From Acidobacteriota bacterium (lineage in GTDB: Bacteria; Acidobacteriota; Blastocatellia; Pyrinomonadales; Pyrinomonadaceae), in assembly GCA_003222845.1 (NCBI GenBank), contig QHXG01000244.1, positions 1-34,000 of the forward strand: 34,000 nucleotides of DNA, read 5' to 3'. Below are positions 1-7,513 of the stretch, piece by piece. The notes below the pieces were generated by a model, which saw only the letters and a program-made list of their open reading frames with translations, did not search any database and had not been told where the DNA came from. Positions within the stretch are counted from its first letter, which is position 1; every line of letters begins with the position of its first letter. The position numbers and the translations under genes are program-made.

Positions 1-18
1 AGCCTCCTTCAGGAGGCT
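1..18. repeat. Short palindrome (REP-like hairpin)
   Basis: AGCCTCC and GGAGGCT are perfect 7-bp arms around a TTCA loop. The pattern resembles the GCTCC-TTTA-GGAGC palindromes at 20.6 kb, so it is probably a member of the same dispersed family. It is at the window edge and may continue to the left. Confidence 0.5.
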
Positions 19-126
19 TCCAGCGACTAGGAGAACTGAGATGTCCCACGTATTCATCAACTCTATTATCACTTCACATGGGCGACACATTCGCGGGAGC
101 CATTAGTTGATCGAGAATTCCGTTTT

Positions 127-146
127 CCCAGGCGTAAACGCCTGGG
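127..146. repeat. Palindrome downstream of the permease gene
   Basis: CCCAGGCG and CGCCTGGG form perfect 8-bp arms around TAAA, 16 nt past the permease stop. On the minus strand the hairpin is followed by AAAACG rather than a U tract, so a classical rho-independent terminator is unlikely. It could still act as a 3' mRNA-stabilising hairpin or be a dispersed repeat. Bases 1-161 hold nothing else convincing. Confidence 0.6.
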
Positions 147-161
147 CAGTGGAAAAGAAGA

Positions 162-1502
162 TCACTTTTCATTACGATTCTTTGCTGGCTGGAGACTGTA
201 CCGCACGAATCGGTAGGTCAGATAGATTAACAAACCTACGGTCGCGGCAATTGCAGCCTGAATCGCCTCCCGCAGAGTGCTGTTCGCCAAGAGCCAGACC
301 GAAAGAGCAAGCGCCGCAACTGCGATTACTGGTCCACCGCGAACTTTGAAAATAGCCGCCGGCACGCTCCCTTTCCGTCGCAAAACCGGCAACGCCGCAC
401 AGGTCACCGCATAAGTAACCAGCCGCGCGATGGCGCTGATCGTTAGCGCCGCCACGAACGAACTCTTGAGAGTTACCACCAGCATCACTGCAGCGGTAAT
501 CACGATCGAAATATGAGGAGTAAAGAATCTTCGGTTAACCTGAGCGAGAAACGAAGGCAACTGTTTTCTTTCGGCGATCGCAAAAGGGATGCGCGAGCCT
601 GAAAGCACCAGGATGTTCAGATTGCCGGCAATAGAGATCATCGCGCCGGCGGAGATGAGCACGCCCCCGGCCGTGCCCATGAATCTCTGGCCTGCATCAG
701 CCAGCGGCTTCGTCGATTTTGCCAACTCCGGCAACGTGCCGATGCATACCACCTGAATCAAAATGTAAGTGCCGGCGACCACCGCCGTGGCAATCAGCAG
801 AGCCCGTGGCAGATGCTTTTGCGGATCGCGAATCTCGCCCGCGGGAATCGTGGCCATCTCAAATCCGGTGAAGGCGTAAAGCAGCAACAGCACCGATTGC
901 GAGAAGGCGCCGGTTGCCGGACGCGCACCCAAAGCAAACGCATGCGGATTAAGAAAGAAAAGGCCAACCGCAACAAAAGCGAGCATCGGCAGGAGCTTGC
1001 CGATGGTGAATAAGTCGCTGGCAATTGCCGCTTGTCGCACCCCTATAACGTTGACTGCGGTAAGCACCAGCACGACCAGGACAATCATAATCGCGCGCGG
1101 AACCGCGTTGTTAGCTGCCGGCCAGAAATAAGCGAGGTAACTGACCATCAAGTTACAATTCGCCGCGAATGCCGTCAGACGCGCCAACCAGCTTAGCCAG
1201 CCAACCTCGAATGCGATAGTTGGACCAAAGGCCGCGCGCGCGTAAGTGTAAGGGCCGCCGGTTTCGTCAAAGCGGCTACCCACCTCCGCGAAGCAAAGGA
1301 TGATCAGCAGCACGACAAACGCGCAGGCGACGAAAGCAATCAAACTGTACGAGCCAATCAGCGAATAAGTCTTGGCAGGTAAGCCGAAAATGCCGGCGCC
1401 GATGATGCCATTGATAGCGACGGCGACCAGGTCCCACTTTCGTATGCCACGCAGCAGGCCTTCTTCCGAAGTTTTTTGCATTCCGTCTTGAGATTGAATC
1501 AC
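162..1502 (-). CDS. APC-family amino acid permease
   Basis: Predicted inner-membrane transporter that takes up or exchanges amino acids; the substrate cannot be told from sequence. The 446-residue length and about 12 hydrophobic segments fit the amino acid-polyamine-organocation superfamily. TM1 contains the glycine-rich unwound motif GIIGAGIFGLP (about residues 33-43). GGPYTYARAAFG follows TM2, and FTGFEMATIPAGEIRDP matches the conserved GFE...AGE..dP region after TM6. The ORF start is GTG at 1502; ATG at 1481 (MQKTSEEG) is an equally plausible start and neither has a strong Shine-Dalgarno. The gene lies 213 nt downstream of the kinase-AAA-TPR gene on the same strand, with a repeat-rich gap, so co-transcription is possible but not shown. 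Confidence 0.9.
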   Translation of the reverse strand: MIQSQDGMQKTSEEGLLRGIRKWDLVAVAINGIIGAGIFGLPAKTYSLIGSYSLIAFVACAFVVLLIILCFAEVGSRFDETGGPYTYARAAFGPTIAFEVGWLSWLARLTAFAANCNLMVSYLAYFWPAANNAVPRAIMIVLVVLVLTAVNVIGVRQAAIASDLFTIGKLLPMLAFVAVGLFFLNPHAFALGARPATGAFSQSVLLLLYAFTGFEMATIPAGEIRDPQKHLPRALLIATAVVAGTYILIQVVCIGTLPELAKSTKPLADAGQRFMGTAGGVLISAGAMISIAGNLNILVLSGSRIPFAIAERKQLPSFLAQVNRRFFTPHISIVITAAVMLVVTLKSSFVAALTISAIARLVTYAVTCAALPVLRRKGSVPAAIFKVRGGPVIAVAALALSVWLLANSTLREAIQAAIAATVGLLIYLTYRFVRYSLQPAKNRNEK

Positions 1503-1610
1503 CGGACTAGCGGTTCTTGCAGTTCGTCACCTCAACATTGAGCGGCCATACGCAAGTGCCATTGGGCACGAAATATTCATAGCCACAAGCTCCATTTGAT
1601 TTCCCTTCGA

Positions 1611-1702
1611 GCCCGTTTACGGGCGACAGAAAACATGGCGCTCCTGAAATCTCTTCGTTGGACCTTAGTTCTATAAATATTCCGCCGCTACGCGGCTGGG
1701 AC
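1611..1702. repeat. Dispersed palindromic repeats between permease and kinase
   Basis: Two elements are visible: GCCCG-TTTA-CGGGC (1611-1624), and TATAAATATTCC followed by GCCGCTACGCGGC (about 1672-1697). The second matches the architecture of elements at 20.72 kb (TATAAACATTTC + ACGCC-TAAC-GGCGT) and 24.74-24.78 kb (ACAAATATTTCGCGCC on the minus strand). GCTCCTGAAAT at 1640-1650 resembles another half of that family. The 65-aa ORF track entry here is probably just translated repeat. Confidence 0.65.
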
Positions 1703-1715
1703 AAAGGCGAAATGC

Positions 1716-4700
1716 TTAGTTAGCCGTGGTACCGCGATCTGCGCTTTCTTCCGCTCCGTCTAATACTTCCTTGACAGCGGCAGAATTGAGGAAGGTTTGG
1801 CGCAGTGTGTCATCATCGGTATTGTCGGCGATTGATTTCACGATTGCGGCTGCATGAGAAAACGCCTCGCGCGCAGATGATGTGTCACCCAATTGCGAGC
1901 GTAGCCTACCAAGCGCGGCATGAGTTTTCCACGCCACCAGCGGCGCGGGATACTCACGCAGCACTTCCAGTGCAATGTTGAGTTCCGCTTCTGCTTCGGC
2001 TCGGTCATCGCAAGCCATTGTGATTTCCGCGAGCAGCTTGTGGGCGACGGCCATGTATTTCCGGGCCTCATAATGCGTGGCCACGTCGAGCAGACGGTTG
2101 GCATACTCTCTGGCTTGAGCGAGATCGCCCTGGGCCAGCCAATGTTCGCACGTTCCCGCCTGAAGACGAATGTTGTAGCGCCAGCGAAACCAGGCATCGC
2201 GCTCGAAAATTGATTCGGCTTCGTGGAACCTCAAGAGAGTTTCTTCGCTCTTGCCTGTGTGATCGAAATCTATGCCGAGGTTTATCAGTGAATTCGCTTC
2301 CGCCTCCAGCACATGATGTTCCCGGCCTACTTCGAGGCCTTGTTGGTCGTATTGAACCGCGTGCTCGAAATCCTGTAGTTCGCGATGAATCCAGCCGATA
2401 CAGTTCGGCAGCCGCGGATACCAGAAACGATCGCCATTGCGCTGGGCCATGTTAATTCCTTCGTTCAGCGTCTTAAGGGCTTCCGAGATACGACCCAGAT
2501 TCCCCCGAGTTAAGCCGAGCGCGAAGAGCGATAGCAGCACGAGAAATCCGTCTCGCATTGCGGCGGCTAGTCTGTTGGCTTCGACCAAAACTTTTTCCGC
2601 AGTCTCGTACTCCGTTTGAAAGAAATGAAGTAAGCCACGCCAACCTAAGCCGCTGACCAACACTGGCTGGTGATCAATCGACCTGGCGATCTGGATAGCT
2701 TCATCGAGGGTCGCTTGAGCTTCCGCCAACTCGCCATAACAAATATGCTTCAGTCCGATAAGCTGCATGGTCTCCACCCGCAGCGATTCGCTCTGGGCGC
2801 GCTCGGCCACGGCCAGGGCTTCTTCGGCGCGCTCGGCCATTTCTGTCAGTCGATGACCATAAAAAAGAGTCAGAGTCAGCGCGTTGAGCGCCGCAGACTC
2901 CATCGCCGGATCATGCATGGCCTGCGCCTGCTGCAGCATGGAACCATAGTCCTCGACTGCCTCATTGAACCGGCTCAGAGCGAGGTTAACTCCCCCGCGC
3001 TTTTGAAAGACGGTCAACTTCTTTTTCGTCTGGTCCTCAGCCGCGAGCTTTTCCACGAGTTCCAGCGCGCGACTGTAATGCTTCTCAGCCTCGTCGTTGG
3101 CGTAGAGCTGAGCCGCGTTGTCTCCTGCCTGGACGAGGTATTCGGTGGCCCGCTCGAAGTCCCGTCCGCGCTCGAAGTGCATAGCGAGCTGGGCGGCGAT
3201 CCGCGGCGCCTGCTTGCCGTAATGCTGGAGCAACTCCTCTCCTGCCTGCCGATGAAGCAGGATGCGCCGCTTGCTCACCAGATCTCCATAAAGCACGTTT
3301 TGATAGAGCGCGTGCGCAAAACGATATCGCGTGGCCAAAGCACCATCGGGCAACTCTTCTTCCTCGCGCGTTTCAATCAGCCGGGTGATCTTGTCCAGTC
3401 GATCAAGCTGCTCCTCCAGATCCAGTTCATCCATGCCGAGCAGTCTGGCAAGAACTGTCGAAGTAAACTCCTCGCCTTCAATGCTGGCGTACTGAAGCGC
3501 GCGCCGGTCTTGTTCGGCGAGGGCCTCGATCTTCTTACGGATCATGCTGCGCACGCTTTCCGGCATCTCCAGATCCATTTCCGAAATGGGGCGCATTAAC
3601 GTCCAGTGCTCATTTGCTTTGGCAATATCACCGCGCTCACTTAGAAACTGGACCAAACTAGTGGCAAATAAGGGATGCCCTTCGGTCTTGCGCTGAATGA
3701 GTGCGGGAAGCTCGCGGGGAAAATCATTCGGCGAGAAGCGCAGATCGAGATAACTGGCCACGTGTTCGTAACTCAGCGAACCAAGTGCAATCTCTTCACA
3801 TAGCTTGTGCGACTGCATTTCCAGCTTGTAGCTTTTGAGTGGATGACCGCTGCGCTCAACATCCTCCGGACGGAATGTGCCGATCACTAAGAGACGTTGT
3901 GTGCCCACGCGTTGGCAGAGATGGCGCAGCAGGTCGATGCTCGAGGGATCGGCCCAGTGAATATCTTCAAGCAGTATTACCAAAGGATTATTCGCTGCCA
4001 ACGTTCCGAGAGCATCACCCATTTCGCGCAGCATTCGTTCCTTGGTGGCGCCGATTGTCTCGCGCTGCAAACTCTCCAACGATCCGGTTGAAACAAACGC
4101 GGCGGGAAGTTGTAAACACCAGGTCGGCGCATACGTCCTCAGTATGGCTGCCACTCGCTCGCGACCGGGACCAGCAAGCAAAGCTCCGACGGCATCAAGG
4201 AACGGCAGGTAAGCTTCGCCGGTACCATATTGCTCTACACAGCGTCCGCGACTTACGAGCAGGCCGGGATACTGCTGCCGAGCACGGCGCATAAATTCAT
4301 CGGACAGTGAACTCTTTCCAATTCCCGGTTCGCCGGTAATGAAAACGACCCGGCCGGACCCTCCGATTGTTTGCTGCAAGAGTCCGGCAAGCTTCCTGAT
4401 TTCGGGCTCGCGACCTACGAACTCTTCCGGCTCGGCTTCAGCTTGAGTTGCTTCCACTCCCAGGGCGAAGCCCGCGAGGCTATCGGTCGACACGCCACGC
4501 AAAACTCTCAGAGATTCGGCCAGCTCAGACGGCGACGAATATCGTCGTTCTCTATCCTTTGCCAGTGCCCGTTCTACGATCAAATCAAACTCTAAGGGCA
4601 GACCCGGCCTAACAGCACTCGGCGGTGTTGGATTAACAGTAGCGATGCTGTGCATTATTGAAAGCAAACTAGCTCCCGTGAATGGCAACCGACCCGTCGC

Positions 4701-5351
4701 CGCTTCGTAAAGCACCACGCCCAGAGAGTAAATGTCCGTGCGGGGATCCAAGGGCTCGCCGCGCGTCTGCTCGGGCGACATGTAAGATATCGTTCCCACA
4801 ACCTGGCCGGCATCAGTCAAATCTGCAACCATGGTCGCCGCTTCTTTATCGATTTCGCTGGGAAGAGTCTGAACAATCTTGGCGAGGCCGAAGTCAAGTA
4901 CTTTGACCTGTCCGCGCGGGCCAATCAGGATGTTTGCGGGCTTAATGTCGCGATGGATCAAATTGATGTTATGTGCGGCAGCGAGCGCTTCACACACTTG
5001 GGAGCCCAGATCGAGGACCTGCAAAAGGTCTAGAGGACCGCGATCCAGTCTACCCCTCAGCGACTCACCTCCAATGTACTCAGAGACGATGAAGTCGAGC
5101 CCATCGCTTTCTTCAATCGCATGAATCGTAATGATGTTCGGATGATTCAGCGCTGAGGCCGAACGCGCCTCGCGCAGAAAGCGCTGTCTGGCCTTCTCGT
5201 CAGTGGGACCGCCGGGAGGCAGAAGCTTGATCGCCACCTGCCGGCCTAACTTTAAATCCTCAGCCTTGTAAACCTCGCCCATCGCACCCTGGCCAATCTT
5301 TTCAAGAATCCTATAGTGTGCGAGCGTCTGTCCGGTGTGCAGCGAACTCAT
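1716..5351 (-). CDS. Ser/Thr protein kinase fused to AAA ATPase and TPR array
   Basis: Cytoplasmic signalling protein of 1211 residues; no membrane segment is seen. The N-terminal Hanks-type kinase is complete: glycine loop GQGAMGEVY (about 20-28), VAIK Lys42, HRDIKPAN (133-140), DFGLAK (153-158) and GTISYMSPEQ (187-196). FVGRE at about 311 opens an AAA_16/NACHT-like ATPase with Walker A GEPGIGKSS (about 340-348) and a Walker B-like LVILLEDIHWAD. The last 500 or so residues are helical TPR repeats (for example DNAAQLYANDEAEKHYSRAL). The combination resembles STAND-type regulators in which ATP binding and TPR sensing control the output. ATG is preceded by GAGG at suitable spacing and by a good promoter. 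The target and the signal are unknown; proximity to murE is suggestive only. Confidence 0.93.
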   Translation of the reverse strand: MSSLHTGQTLAHYRILEKIGQGAMGEVYKAEDLKLGRQVAIKLLPPGGPTDEKARQRFLREARSASALNHPNIITIHAIEESDGLDFIVSEYIGGESLRGRLDRGPLDLLQVLDLGSQVCEALAAAHNINLIHRDIKPANILIGPRGQVKVLDFGLAKIVQTLPSEIDKEAATMVADLTDAGQVVGTISYMSPEQTRGEPLDPRTDIYSLGVVLYEAATGRLPFTGASLLSIMHSIATVNPTPPSAVRPGLPLEFDLIVERALAKDRERRYSSPSELAESLRVLRGVSTDSLAGFALGVEATQAEAEPEEFVGREPEIRKLAGLLQQTIGGSGRVVFITGEPGIGKSSLSDEFMRRARQQYPGLLVSRGRCVEQYGTGEAYLPFLDAVGALLAGPGRERVAAILRTYAPTWCLQLPAAFVSTGSLESLQRETIGATKERMLREMGDALGTLAANNPLVILLEDIHWADPSSIDLLRHLCQRVGTQRLLVIGTFRPEDVERSGHPLKSYKLEMQSHKLCEEIALGSLSYEHVASYLDLRFSPNDFPRELPALIQRKTEGHPLFATSLVQFLSERGDIAKANEHWTLMRPISEMDLEMPESVRSMIRKKIEALAEQDRRALQYASIEGEEFTSTVLARLLGMDELDLEEQLDRLDKITRLIETREEEELPDGALATRYRFAHALYQNVLYGDLVSKRRILLHRQAGEELLQHYGKQAPRIAAQLAMHFERGRDFERATEYLVQAGDNAAQLYANDEAEKHYSRALELVEKLAAEDQTKKKLTVFQKRGGVNLALSRFNEAVEDYGSMLQQAQAMHDPAMESAALNALTLTLFYGHRLTEMAERAEEALAVAERAQSESLRVETMQLIGLKHICYGELAEAQATLDEAIQIARSIDHQPVLVSGLGWRGLLHFFQTEYETAEKVLVEANRLAAAMRDGFLVLLSLFALGLTRGNLGRISEALKTLNEGINMAQRNGDRFWYPRLPNCIGWIHRELQDFEHAVQYDQQGLEVGREHHVLEAEANSLINLGIDFDHTGKSEETLLRFHEAESIFERDAWFRWRYNIRLQAGTCEHWLAQGDLAQAREYANRLLDVATHYEARKYMAVAHKLLAEITMACDDRAEAEAELNIALEVLREYPAPLVAWKTHAALGRLRSQLGDTSSAREAFSHAAAIVKSIADNTDDDTLRQTFLNSAAVKEVLDGAEESADRGTTAN

Positions 5352-5405
5352 GGCAATGCCTCGTTAGATCGAAGTGGAGGACAAATGGTAACTGGACGCA
5401 GCGAA

Positions 5406-5434
5406 ATAATAGACTTCTCATAACGCAACATCAA
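5406..5434 (-). promoter_or_regulatory. Sigma70-type promoter for the kinase-AAA-TPR gene
   Basis: On the minus strand, TTGATG (5429-5434) and TATTAT (5406-5411) are separated by exactly 17 nt, close to the -35/-10 consensus. Transcription would start near 5399, giving a leader of about 48 nt that ends with GAGG just before the ATG at 5351. The promoter sits between murE and the kinase gene, so the kinase can be transcribed independently of murE. Confidence 0.65.
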
Positions 5435-5460
5435 GCTTTTTTCAAGACTTTAATAGCGGA

Positions 5461-6999
5461 TCAGTTCAGCGCTTCGCGGGCAACTTCCTTGTCGTCGAAA
5501 TGAAATACCTCGCGGCCGATGATTTGATAATCCTCATGCCCTTTGCCGGCGATTAGAACCAGGTCGTCAGGGTGCGCCTGGGCGATGGCGTGATGGATTG
5601 CTTTGCGGCGATCGGCGATCTTTTCGTAAGGCTTTCCGGTTTTCTGAATCCCCCCTTCGGCGTCGGCGAGAATCTGATTTGGATCTTCAGTGCGCGGATT
5701 GTCGGAAGTAAGAATAACAACGTCGCTCAACGAACCTGCTGCCTCACCCATCGGCGCGCGCTTCGAGCGATCGCGATCGCCACCACAACCAAAGACAGTA
5801 ATGATTCTTCCTTTGGTTACATCGCGCGCCGTGCGCAATACGTTCAGTAGCGCGTCATCGCTGTGCGCGTAATCAACAACTACTGCGAAATCACCATCGT
5901 GAGGCACGCGCTCAAATCGTCCTGGCGCGCCAGTGCACTTCTCCAATGCCTTAGTTATCACGTCCAGGCTGTAACCGAGCGCCAATCCGCTCGCCACGGC
6001 TGCCAGCGTGTTGTAAACGTGAGGTGGGCCAACCAGCGGTGAATGAAACTCGATCTCGCCGACGGGCGTGTGCAAGCGAAAACGCAGACCGGCCAGAGAG
6101 AATTCAAGGTCGCGGGCCGTGATGTCGGCATCTGATTTCACGGCATAACGAACTACGTGCAGTCCTTCGTTCTTAAGACGATCCGCAAGCTCAACTCCGT
6201 GCGGATCGTCAACATTGATGACTGAAGTTTTCGGTCGCGATCCCAGGCGACCATCGAACAAACGCTGCTTGGCATACCAGTAGTTCTCCATCGTCTTGTG
6301 ATAGTCGAGATGGTCGCGCGTGAGATTCGTGAACACGGCCACCCCGTACTCCAACTCATCGCACCGATGAAAATCCATCGCCTGCGAGGAGCATTCCATT
6401 ACGGCCGTCTGGCAACCGATCTCGACGGCTTGGCGCAACAGACGCTGCATATCAGTCGCCTCCGGCGTCGTGCGGCCGGCCTTATTGCGTTCGTTGCCGA
6501 GTCGATATTCCACTGTTCCGGTCATGGCAACCGGTTCGCCGGCTGCCTCGGGAATCGAAGCGACGAGATAAGCAGTTGTAGTCTTGCCGTTAGTTCCGGT
6601 GATACCGACCAGATTCAACTCACGCGCAGGATGATGATGGACTTCGGCGGCGGCCAGGGCCATCGCGCGGCGAACATTCTCCACTTGAATCCAGGCGCCA
6701 GTAAAATTTGCCGGTCTTTCGAGTTCTGAGATGACGCCGGCCGCGCCCTGTTGCATCACTTGAGGAATGAACTTGTGCGCGTCAAACAATTCGCCGCGGA
6801 CGGCGACGAATAGACTTCCTTCGCGTGCCTGTCGCGAATCATGAGAAACATCGACGACCGGGGCATTTGCTTCTCCCGTTAGCACTCCGCCAGTAACCCG
6901 TGCAATCTCAGCGAGCGTCACCCGTTGTTGTGCTTTCGTTTCCACCTTTGTGGCAGTCTGCCAGACCTCCCGCCGTTTGGCGAAATCGAAAATGAGCAT
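5461..6999 (-). CDS. murE: UDP-MurNAc-L-Ala-D-Glu:meso-diaminopimelate ligase
   Basis: Cytoplasmic peptidoglycan precursor enzyme that adds meso-diaminopimelate to UDP-MurNAc-L-Ala-D-Glu using ATP. The 512-residue length is normal. Visible motifs are the P-loop GITGTNGKTTT (about 133-142), TTPEATDM, MECSSQAMD, TNLTRDHLDYH, the KQRLF lysine (about 244) that is carbamylated in the family, DYAHSDDAL, and DNPRTEDP (about 433). DNPR is the classical signature for meso-DAP rather than lysine. The true start is uncertain: ATG at 6999 lacks a Shine-Dalgarno, and internal GTG codons before residue 28 (VETKAQQ, VTLAEIA) are possible. It is oddly placed outside a visible dcw (murF/mraY/murD) cluster, lying between a small secreted protein gene and a Ser/Thr kinase gene. 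Confidence 0.96.
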   Translation of the reverse strand: MLIFDFAKRREVWQTATKVETKAQQRVTLAEIARVTGGVLTGEANAPVVDVSHDSRQAREGSLFVAVRGELFDAHKFIPQVMQQGAAGVISELERPANFTGAWIQVENVRRAMALAAAEVHHHPARELNLVGITGTNGKTTTAYLVASIPEAAGEPVAMTGTVEYRLGNERNKAGRTTPEATDMQRLLRQAVEIGCQTAVMECSSQAMDFHRCDELEYGVAVFTNLTRDHLDYHKTMENYWYAKQRLFDGRLGSRPKTSVINVDDPHGVELADRLKNEGLHVVRYAVKSDADITARDLEFSLAGLRFRLHTPVGEIEFHSPLVGPPHVYNTLAAVASGLALGYSLDVITKALEKCTGAPGRFERVPHDGDFAVVVDYAHSDDALLNVLRTARDVTKGRIITVFGCGGDRDRSKRAPMGEAAGSLSDVVILTSDNPRTEDPNQILADAEGGIQKTGKPYEKIADRRKAIHHAIAQAHPDDLVLIAGKGHEDYQIIGREVFHFDDKEVAREALN

Positions 7000-7060
7000 T
7001 CGACGGCGTCGTCGCGACTATGGCTTCGCAGCGTCGCCGTCGTAGTTGTGACTCGCGCAG

Positions 7061-7390
7061 CTATTTGTAAGTGATATGAATTTCCGCTTTGGGGTCAATT
7101 GCACTGGCGCCGCCACAATGGTTTGGATCGGAGCTGTCGTACAGAGTGGTGTTACCCGAGAGCACCCAAACCCTGGTTATGTGGGCGGCACTCTTCTTGT
7201 GTTTGTACTTGCCGTATTGGTCGTGAACCCCGAGACAGTCGATTCCGTGATTCGTCCCGCATTGAATCTCCAACGAGCCACCCTTGATGATGATGTCGTC
7301 GCCGGGGACTTGTGGTGGCCGGCTCGCAAGCGTGAAGGCGGCGAGGGCCAGCACGCAACTAGCCGCAATTGGAATTAGTAACCTACGCAT
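7061..7390 (-). CDS. Small secreted hypothetical protein
   Basis: A 109-residue product is obtained if translation starts at the ATG at 7390, which has an ideal AAGGAG 8 nt upstream. The longer ORF-track start (7462) is therefore rejected. MRRLLIPIAASCVLALAAFTLA is a typical Sec signal peptide. The mature part is short, with three cysteines (EIQC, GIDC, NHCGG) and basic KYKHKK. I do not recognise a family. It lies 61 nt upstream of murE and downstream of the kinase-TPR gene on the same strand. An exported envelope or periplasmic role is inferred only from the signal peptide. Confidence 0.75.
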   Translation of the reverse strand: MRRLLIPIAASCVLALAAFTLASRPPQVPGDDIIIKGGSLEIQCGTNHGIDCLGVHDQYGKYKHKKSAAHITRVWVLSGNTTLYDSSDPNHCGGASAIDPKAEIHITYK

Positions 7391-7465
7391 TGTTTTTCTC
7401 CTTAATTTTAGGGGGTCAAGAACTGTCGCGAGACGGAAAGAACCCGCGCCCGCGCGAAACATGCC

Positions 7466-7494
7466 TCATAAAAAAACAAGTATCATCCAATCAA
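7466..7494 (-). promoter_or_regulatory. Possible promoter for the small secreted protein
   Basis: On the minus strand TTGATT (7489-7494) and TTATGA (7466-7471) are spaced 17 nt apart in an AT-rich stretch, after the kinase-TPR stop and about 75 nt before the ATG at 7390. The -10 box is a weak match, so this is tentative. Confidence 0.33.
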
Positions 7495-7513
7495 CTGGAT
7501 TAGATTTGAGAGA

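Noticed and set aside
1507-1704. 65-aa minus-strand ORF between permease and kinase
   Set aside because: It is built mostly from dispersed palindromic repeat sequence (GCCGCTACGCGGC, GCCCGTTTACGGGC), has no good start signal and shows no family features.
2670-3599. 309-aa plus-strand ORF
   Set aside because: It is fully antisense within the kinase-AAA-TPR gene, whose own frame has strong domain motifs; no motif is seen in the shadow frame.
7389-7462. Longer N-terminus (24 extra residues) for the small secreted protein
   Set aside because: The extension would mask the signal peptide and ignore the ideal AAGGAG-spaced ATG at 7390.
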